64,000 bases of DNA from Candidatus Liberimonas magnetica (GTDB lineage: Bacteria > Elusimicrobiota > Endomicrobiia > Endomicrobiales > JAFGIL01). The DNA lies in contig JAJAPY010000005.1 in the NCBI GenBank assembly GCA_020523885.1, positions 155,238-219,237 of the forward strand, in the 5' to 3' direction. Below, in pieces: positions 60,504 through 64,000 of this stretch; the stretch's first letter is position 1; the number at the start of each line of letters is the position of its first letter. The notes under the pieces were generated by a model that saw only the letters and a program-made list of their open reading frames with translations, did not search any database and was not told where the DNA came from. The position numbers and the translations under genes are program-made.

Positions 60504-60776
60504 ATGAAAAAACCAGATGTAGTAAAACAGGTAGCTGATGTTGCGGGTTTAACTCAAGGCGATGCTAACAGAGCAGTAAAGGCGCTTGTTAAAGTCGTCC
60601 AGACAGCATTAAAAAATGGAGAAGTCGTGTCATTTTCCGGGCTTGGTTCGTTCCGCTCAAAACCCCGCAAAGCCCGTCAAGGCAGAAATCCAAAGACAGG
60701 CGAGATAATACCTGTTCCTGAAGGAAAGAAAGTTTCTTTTAAACCGACAACGACTTTAAGAAAGCTAATTCAATAA
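60504..60776 (+). CDS. HU family DNA-binding protein
   Basis: A nucleoid-associated, DNA-bending dimer of 90 aa. The family pattern is complete: KQVADVAGLTQGDANRAVKALVKVV, SFSGLGSFRSKPRKARQGRNP with the arm KTGEIIPVPEGKKVSFKP. Standard length. A strong promoter and perfect aaggaggt RBS suggest high expression. HU and IHF subunits cannot be distinguished here, although a lone HU is likelier. Confidence 0.97.
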   Translation: MKKPDVVKQVADVAGLTQGDANRAVKALVKVVQTALKNGEVVSFSGLGSFRSKPRKARQGRNPKTGEIIPVPEGKKVSFKPTTTLRKLIQ

Positions 60777-60812
60777 GATTTTTTGTTTAAATTTAGTTTT
60801 TAATGATTTTTT

Positions 60813-61112
60813 ATGGAAAAGTTAAAGATTAAAGGCTTGGTAATTTGCGCCAGCTGGATATTCAATATATGGGGAATATTTGTAACTGTTAAAGGTTTCT
60901 GGGATGTTTTTTTTGGAGAGCCGGAATCTAATTTCTATTCACAAACAAAATGGGAGTTTATATCCGAGCAGCAGTGGCTGACCTGGTCTGGTTTTGAAAT
61001 AACTTATGGGATAGCGTGTATATCAATAGCTTACCTTTTAAGAAAATATTCTGTCAAACTCCCTGAATTTATCGAAAGAAAGGCTGATATAACTTCTAAG
61101 ACAGCCGTTTAA
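60813..61112 (+). CDS. Small membrane protein of unknown function
   Basis: A 99-aa protein with two likely membrane helices (about residues 8-30 and 61-79) separated by an acidic, aromatic loop (FGEPESNFYSQTKWEFISEQQWLTW, within 60915-60987). I do not recognise the family. It starts 37 bp after the HU gene; the RBS is weak. Its coding character rests on the hydrophobicity pattern and the lack of an overlapping alternative. Confidence 0.6.
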   Translation: MEKLKIKGLVICASWIFNIWGIFVTVKGFWDVFFGEPESNFYSQTKWEFISEQQWLTWSGFEITYGIACISIAYLLRKYSVKLPEFIERKADITSKTAV

Positions 61113-61158
61113 AACCCAAAAATTAATTTAATTATTAATATGTTTTTAAGGATAAATA

Positions 61159-62361
61159 ATGACAAATACCTTTAAAAAAATCGTGCCATCCGATAAATTG
61201 AACGCATTGCCTCCTTACCTGTTTTCCAAGATAAATGCATTAAAAGCCGAGGCCTATGCAAAAAAGCTGGATGTAATCGACCTGGCTATGGGCAATCCTG
61301 ACCTGCCTACCCCTAAACATGTGGTGGAGAGGCTTTGCGATACAGTGCTTAATCATTCGCACACTCACAGGTATCCTCAGGCAAAGGGTATGCCAAGATA
61401 TAGAAAAGCAATTTCTATATGGATGCAAAAGAGATTCGGGGTTTGCCTTGACCCGGAAACAGAGGTTGTCGCTTTAATAGGTTCAAAAGAAGGCGTTGCC
61501 CATCTTTGTATGGCATACCTTAATCCGGATGATGTAGTACTCGTATGCAATCCGAGTTACCCTGTTCATTTTAACGGTGTAGTTTTAGCAAATGGCAAAA
61601 TCCATTATATGCCGTTATTAGAAAAAAATAAGTACCTGCCTGACTTAAAGTCAGTTCCTGAAAATGTTGCAAAAAAAGCTAAAATAATGTTCTTAAATTA
61701 TCCGAATAATCCGACAGCCGCAGTCATAGAAGACAGGGGATTTTTAAAGGAAGTAGTTGATTTTGCAAAGAAATATGAGATTCTTCTTGTCTATGACAAT
61801 GCCTATTCTGAAGTAACCTTCGATGATTATGTCGCCCCTTCGATTTTTGAGATAGACGGCGCAAAAGACATCACTCTGGAATTTCATTCATTTTCAAAGA
61901 CATTTAATATGGCCGGCTGGCGGGTAGGCTGGGCTTGCGGCTCGAAAGAACTTCTTGCACCCTTAGAAAAATTCAAATCTTTCCTTGATTACGGTGTGCC
62001 GACATTTATACAGCTTGCTGCATGTGCGGCATTAGAGTCTTCGCAGGATTGTGTTAAAGAACAGTGCCAGATATATAAAAGAAGAAGAGATAAAATAGTT
62101 GACGGGCTAAACGAACTTGGGTGGGAAACCGATACCCCTAAAGGGACCATGTATCTTTGGATAAAACTGCATGAAAAGTTCAAGGCTATGGGGTCTATGG
62201 CTGTAGCTGAAGCCTTGCTAAAGGAAACCGGGGTTGCTCTGTCGCCGGGCACAGGTTTTGGAGATTACGGAGAAGGTTATCTCAGGATGGCCTTAGTTAC
62301 TCCAGACAACCGGCTGCATGACGTACTTTTACGGCTAAAAAAATTCACTAACAGCAGGTAA
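61159..62361 (+). CDS. Class I aminotransferase (AlaC / LL-DAP-type)
   Basis: A PLP-dependent aminotransferase of 400 aa. Family blocks: LPPYLFSKINALKAEAYAKK, DLAMGNPDLPTPKHV, RYPQAKGMPRYRKAI, IGSKEGVAHLCMAYLNP, NYPNNPTAAV, the PLP lysine in SFSKTFNMAGWRVGW (about Lys248), and SPGTGFGDYGEGYLRMAL at the end. It is close to glutamate-pyruvate aminotransferase AlaC and to LL-diaminopimelate aminotransferase. The adjacent hom gene is a common pairing. Substrate choice between alanine, aspartate and LL-DAP cannot be made by eye. Confidence 0.9.
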   Translation: MTNTFKKIVPSDKLNALPPYLFSKINALKAEAYAKKLDVIDLAMGNPDLPTPKHVVERLCDTVLNHSHTHRYPQAKGMPRYRKAISIWMQKRFGVCLDPETEVVALIGSKEGVAHLCMAYLNPDDVVLVCNPSYPVHFNGVVLANGKIHYMPLLEKNKYLPDLKSVPENVAKKAKIMFLNYPNNPTAAVIEDRGFLKEVVDFAKKYEILLVYDNAYSEVTFDDYVAPSIFEIDGAKDITLEFHSFSKTFNMAGWRVGWACGSKELLAPLEKFKSFLDYGVPTFIQLAACAALESSQDCVKEQCQIYKRRRDKIVDGLNELGWETDTPKGTMYLWIKLHEKFKAMGSMAVAEALLKETGVALSPGTGFGDYGEGYLRMALVTPDNRLHDVLLRLKKFTNSR

Positions 62362-62370
62362 ATATTTAGG

Positions 62371-62497
62371 AAATTCAAAATGCAAAATGAAAAATGTAAA
62401 ATTAAGGTGTCCGTTGTGGCGGACTTATTAAAAATAATCCCGACTTGGCGGGATACAACAATTTTGCACTTTGCAATTTTCATTTTGCATTTAAATT
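62371..62497. repeat. Heptamer-repeat palindrome, family A with GC core (copy A3)
   Basis: Left arm units aaattca, aaatgca, aaatgaa, aaatgta. GC hairpins gtccgttgtggcggac (62409-62424) and atcccgacttggcgggat (62437-62454). Right arm units ttgcact, ttgcaat, tttcatt, ttgcatt. The core wording gtgtc...gacttatt...ataatccc...gggatacaaca is shared with A1. Confidence 0.8.
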
Positions 62498-62524
62498 AGG
62501 TCGCTTTTAGCGCCCCTAACTTAA

Positions 62525-62555
62525 GGAGCTATTGGCTCCTGGCGGAAGGAACTCC
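62525..62555 (+). repeat. GGAGCC/GGCTCC-type element (copy C3)
   Basis: Blocks ggagct, ggctcc and ggaaggaactcc; the last contains the RBS of hom, whose ATG is at 62558. It directly follows family A copy A3, so two different element types are nested in one junction. Confidence 0.6.
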
Positions 62556-62557
62556 AA

Positions 62558-63853
62558 ATGAACGAAAAAGTAAAACTAGGGCTGATAGGCTGCGGGACCG
62601 TTGGGCAAGGTGTATTGAAGATACTTGAAAAAAATAAAAAAGCGATAGAGCAAAGAGCCGGGGCCAATATCGAGATAAGCGGTATCTGTGACTTAAGGGA
62701 AGTTCCTTTAAAAAGCAGGGTTTATTGTACAAAAAATTATAAAGAGCTGGTCAATAACCCGGATATAGATATCATCGTGGAACTTATCGGCGGGTATGAA
62801 CCCGCCAAAACGATAATACTTGAATCTTTGCGTGCGGGCAAGAATATAATAACCGCTAACAAGGCTGTGCTTGCAAAATACTGGGACGAAATATTTTGCG
62901 CGGCAAGAAGGTATAACAGGCTCCTATACTTTGAAGCTTCTGTTGCAGGAGCCATACCTGTTGTTCAGGTTATAAACGAAGGGCTTGCGGCAAACAAAAT
63001 AGAAAAGATAAGCGGGATTTTAAACGGTACGTCCAATTACATACTAAGTGAGATGTCAAGAAGCGGCATAAGTTTTGAAGTAGCGCTCGATCTTGCCCGT
63101 TCAGCCGGTTTTGCGGAAGCAAACCCGTCCTTTGATATAAACGGGATAGATACCGCGCATAAACTCTCCATACTTTCCTCTCTTGCCTGGTCAAGCTGGG
63201 TCAAGCTGAAGGATATCGAGGTAACCGGTATTGCCGATATTTCAGCTGACGATATTTATTTTGTGCAGAAAGAATTTAACTGCGTAGTAAAACTCCTGGG
63301 CCTTGCCCGGTTAGTCAAGGGGAAATTGGAACTTTCGGTAGAGCCGTGCCTTGTTTCGAGAAAGAATACGTTTTCGAACGTGGAAAGGGAATATAATGCC
63401 GTGTTGATCCGCGCAGACTCAGCCGGAGATATTATATTGTACGGCAGGGGTGCAGGCCAGTTCCCGGCTGCAAGTGCTGTAGTCTCGGATATAATATTCC
63501 TTTCAAGGCATGTAGCTAACGGCACTGCAGGCAAGATCCCTTTTGTTTCGTACGACCCGTCCAGGAGCATGCCGGTACTTCCGGGAAATGAAAAAATAGC
63601 CAGTTACTATCTCAGGTTCAATGCGCTCGATAAGCCCGGAGTCCTTGCTAAGATCTCAGGTATATTAGGCAAGTATAATGTTTCTATAGCCACTGTATAC
63701 CAGAAGGAACCGCTGCCAAGGCTCAGGAAAGCAGTTCCTGTTTTGATGGTCACTCATAAGATAAATAAAGGGAACTTAAATAAAGCCATAGAACAGATAG
63801 ATAAACTCCCGATCATTATTGAAAAGACCGTGAAATTTAAGATAGAAGAATAA
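62558..63853 (+). CDS. hom: Homoserine dehydrogenase
   Basis: Reduces aspartate semialdehyde to homoserine for threonine and methionine. 431 aa. NAD(P) start LGLIGCGTVGQGVLKILEKN, VELIGGYEPAKTIILESL, TANKAVLAKYWDEIF, KISGILNGTSNYILSEM, and DINGIDTAHKLSILSSLAW. A C-terminal ACT domain at about residues 345-430 (YYLRFNALDKPGVLAKISGIL) gives threonine feedback control. The usual partners thrC and thrB would lie beyond the window. Confidence 0.97.
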   Translation: MNEKVKLGLIGCGTVGQGVLKILEKNKKAIEQRAGANIEISGICDLREVPLKSRVYCTKNYKELVNNPDIDIIVELIGGYEPAKTIILESLRAGKNIITANKAVLAKYWDEIFCAARRYNRLLYFEASVAGAIPVVQVINEGLAANKIEKISGILNGTSNYILSEMSRSGISFEVALDLARSAGFAEANPSFDINGIDTAHKLSILSSLAWSSWVKLKDIEVTGIADISADDIYFVQKEFNCVVKLLGLARLVKGKLELSVEPCLVSRKNTFSNVEREYNAVLIRADSAGDIILYGRGAGQFPAASAVVSDIIFLSRHVANGTAGKIPFVSYDPSRSMPVLPGNEKIASYYLRFNALDKPGVLAKISGILGKYNVSIATVYQKEPLPRLRKAVPVLMVTHKINKGNLNKAIEQIDKLPIIIEKTVKFKIEE

Positions 63854-63858
63854 TACCT

Positions 63859-64000
63859 CCTTAAATTCTAAATACTAAACTCTAAACCCTAAACAAATCC
63901 AAAACTCAAATAACCAAAACCAAGAAACAACAGGATTTTGTTCTTAACCCACCAAGTTCAAGTTGCTAGTGCAAAATTGACATGGTTTGTAGTGGGTTTG
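63859..64000. repeat. Heptamer-periodic sequence at the window end (family E, CTAAANN)
   Basis: Right after hom the sequence runs in 7-nt units: ttctaaa, tactaaa, ctctaaa, ccctaaa, then drifts through caaatcc and aactcaa. A further inverted pair acccac/gtgggt lies near 63948-63996. The second arm, if any, is outside the window. No coding sequence is seen. Confidence 0.5.

Noticed and set aside
25575..63894. CRISPR array interpretation of the periodic repeats
   Set aside because: The units are 7 nt and degenerate, arranged as inverted arms, with no 25-40 bp repeat/spacer pattern and no cas gene.

Overview
The window is an A+T-rich bacterial chromosome segment carrying almost only plus-strand genes. 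The organism looks like a Gram-negative, free-living, prototrophic bacterium. It has peptidoglycan and division genes (murC, murB, ddl, ftsQAZ), exported barrel-like proteins, a CsgG-like protein, PilT, and aromatic, arginine, histidine and threonine biosynthesis genes. Gene content and the mixed, non-proteobacterial order suggest an uncultured lineage of the Elusimicrobiota / Firestonebacteria / Omnitrophota type. That placement is inference; no 16S gene is present.

Layout. 1-3.9 kb: the 3' part of gltX, a DUF1844 gene, a candidate structured RNA, tRNA-Gln(CTG), a HEPN/MNT toxin-antitoxin pair and about 1 kb with no gene. 3.9-9.35 kb: two tandem, very similar TPR / B12-binding-like / radical SAM genes that share a 568-bp stretch identical base for base. 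9.4-18 kb: GIY-YIG, rpiB, a phosphoglycolate-phosphatase-like gene, DUF3800, glnS, two paralogous hemerythrin-like proteins, an endonuclease Q-like PHP protein and a YhcC-type radical SAM protein. 18-25.5 kb: a lone minus-strand exported protein behind an attenuator-like leader, pta behind a hairpin-rich leader, DUF4912 plus a GH57 glucan enzyme, a LysM protein and a GAF-HD-GYP protein. 25.6-35 kb: rsmI, argC, argJ, tsaC, a low-molecular-weight phosphatase, glyA, a WecA-like transferase, a CsgG-like protein and wecB. 35-44 kb: a THEP1-like NTPase, queF, then murC-murB-ddl-ftsQ-ftsA-ftsZ and pilT. 44-56 kb: pgeF, pheA, hisC, an inserted ImmA/DUF4411 module, aroF-tyrA-aroA-cmk-plsC-ispH-rpsA. 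56-64 kb: an SGNH hydrolase, a GT39-like membrane protein, rplM-rpsI, an HU gene, an alanine-type aminotransferase and hom.

The most striking property is between the genes. From 25.5 kb onward, many gene junctions carry a palindromic element whose arms are built from degenerate 7-nt units. There are several families: AAATNNA units, CTNNNCG units, GTCCAAN units and CTAAANN units. Most sit immediately upstream of a start codon. Family A has a conserved core of two GC-rich hairpins. A separate GGAGCC/GGCTCC element supplies the Shine-Dalgarno sequence of three unrelated genes. These elements also create false N-terminal extensions in naive gene calls.

Other points of note are a murB gene with no usual start codon in front of its conserved N-terminus, and a DUF4411 toxin-like protein that seems to have lost an internal segment.
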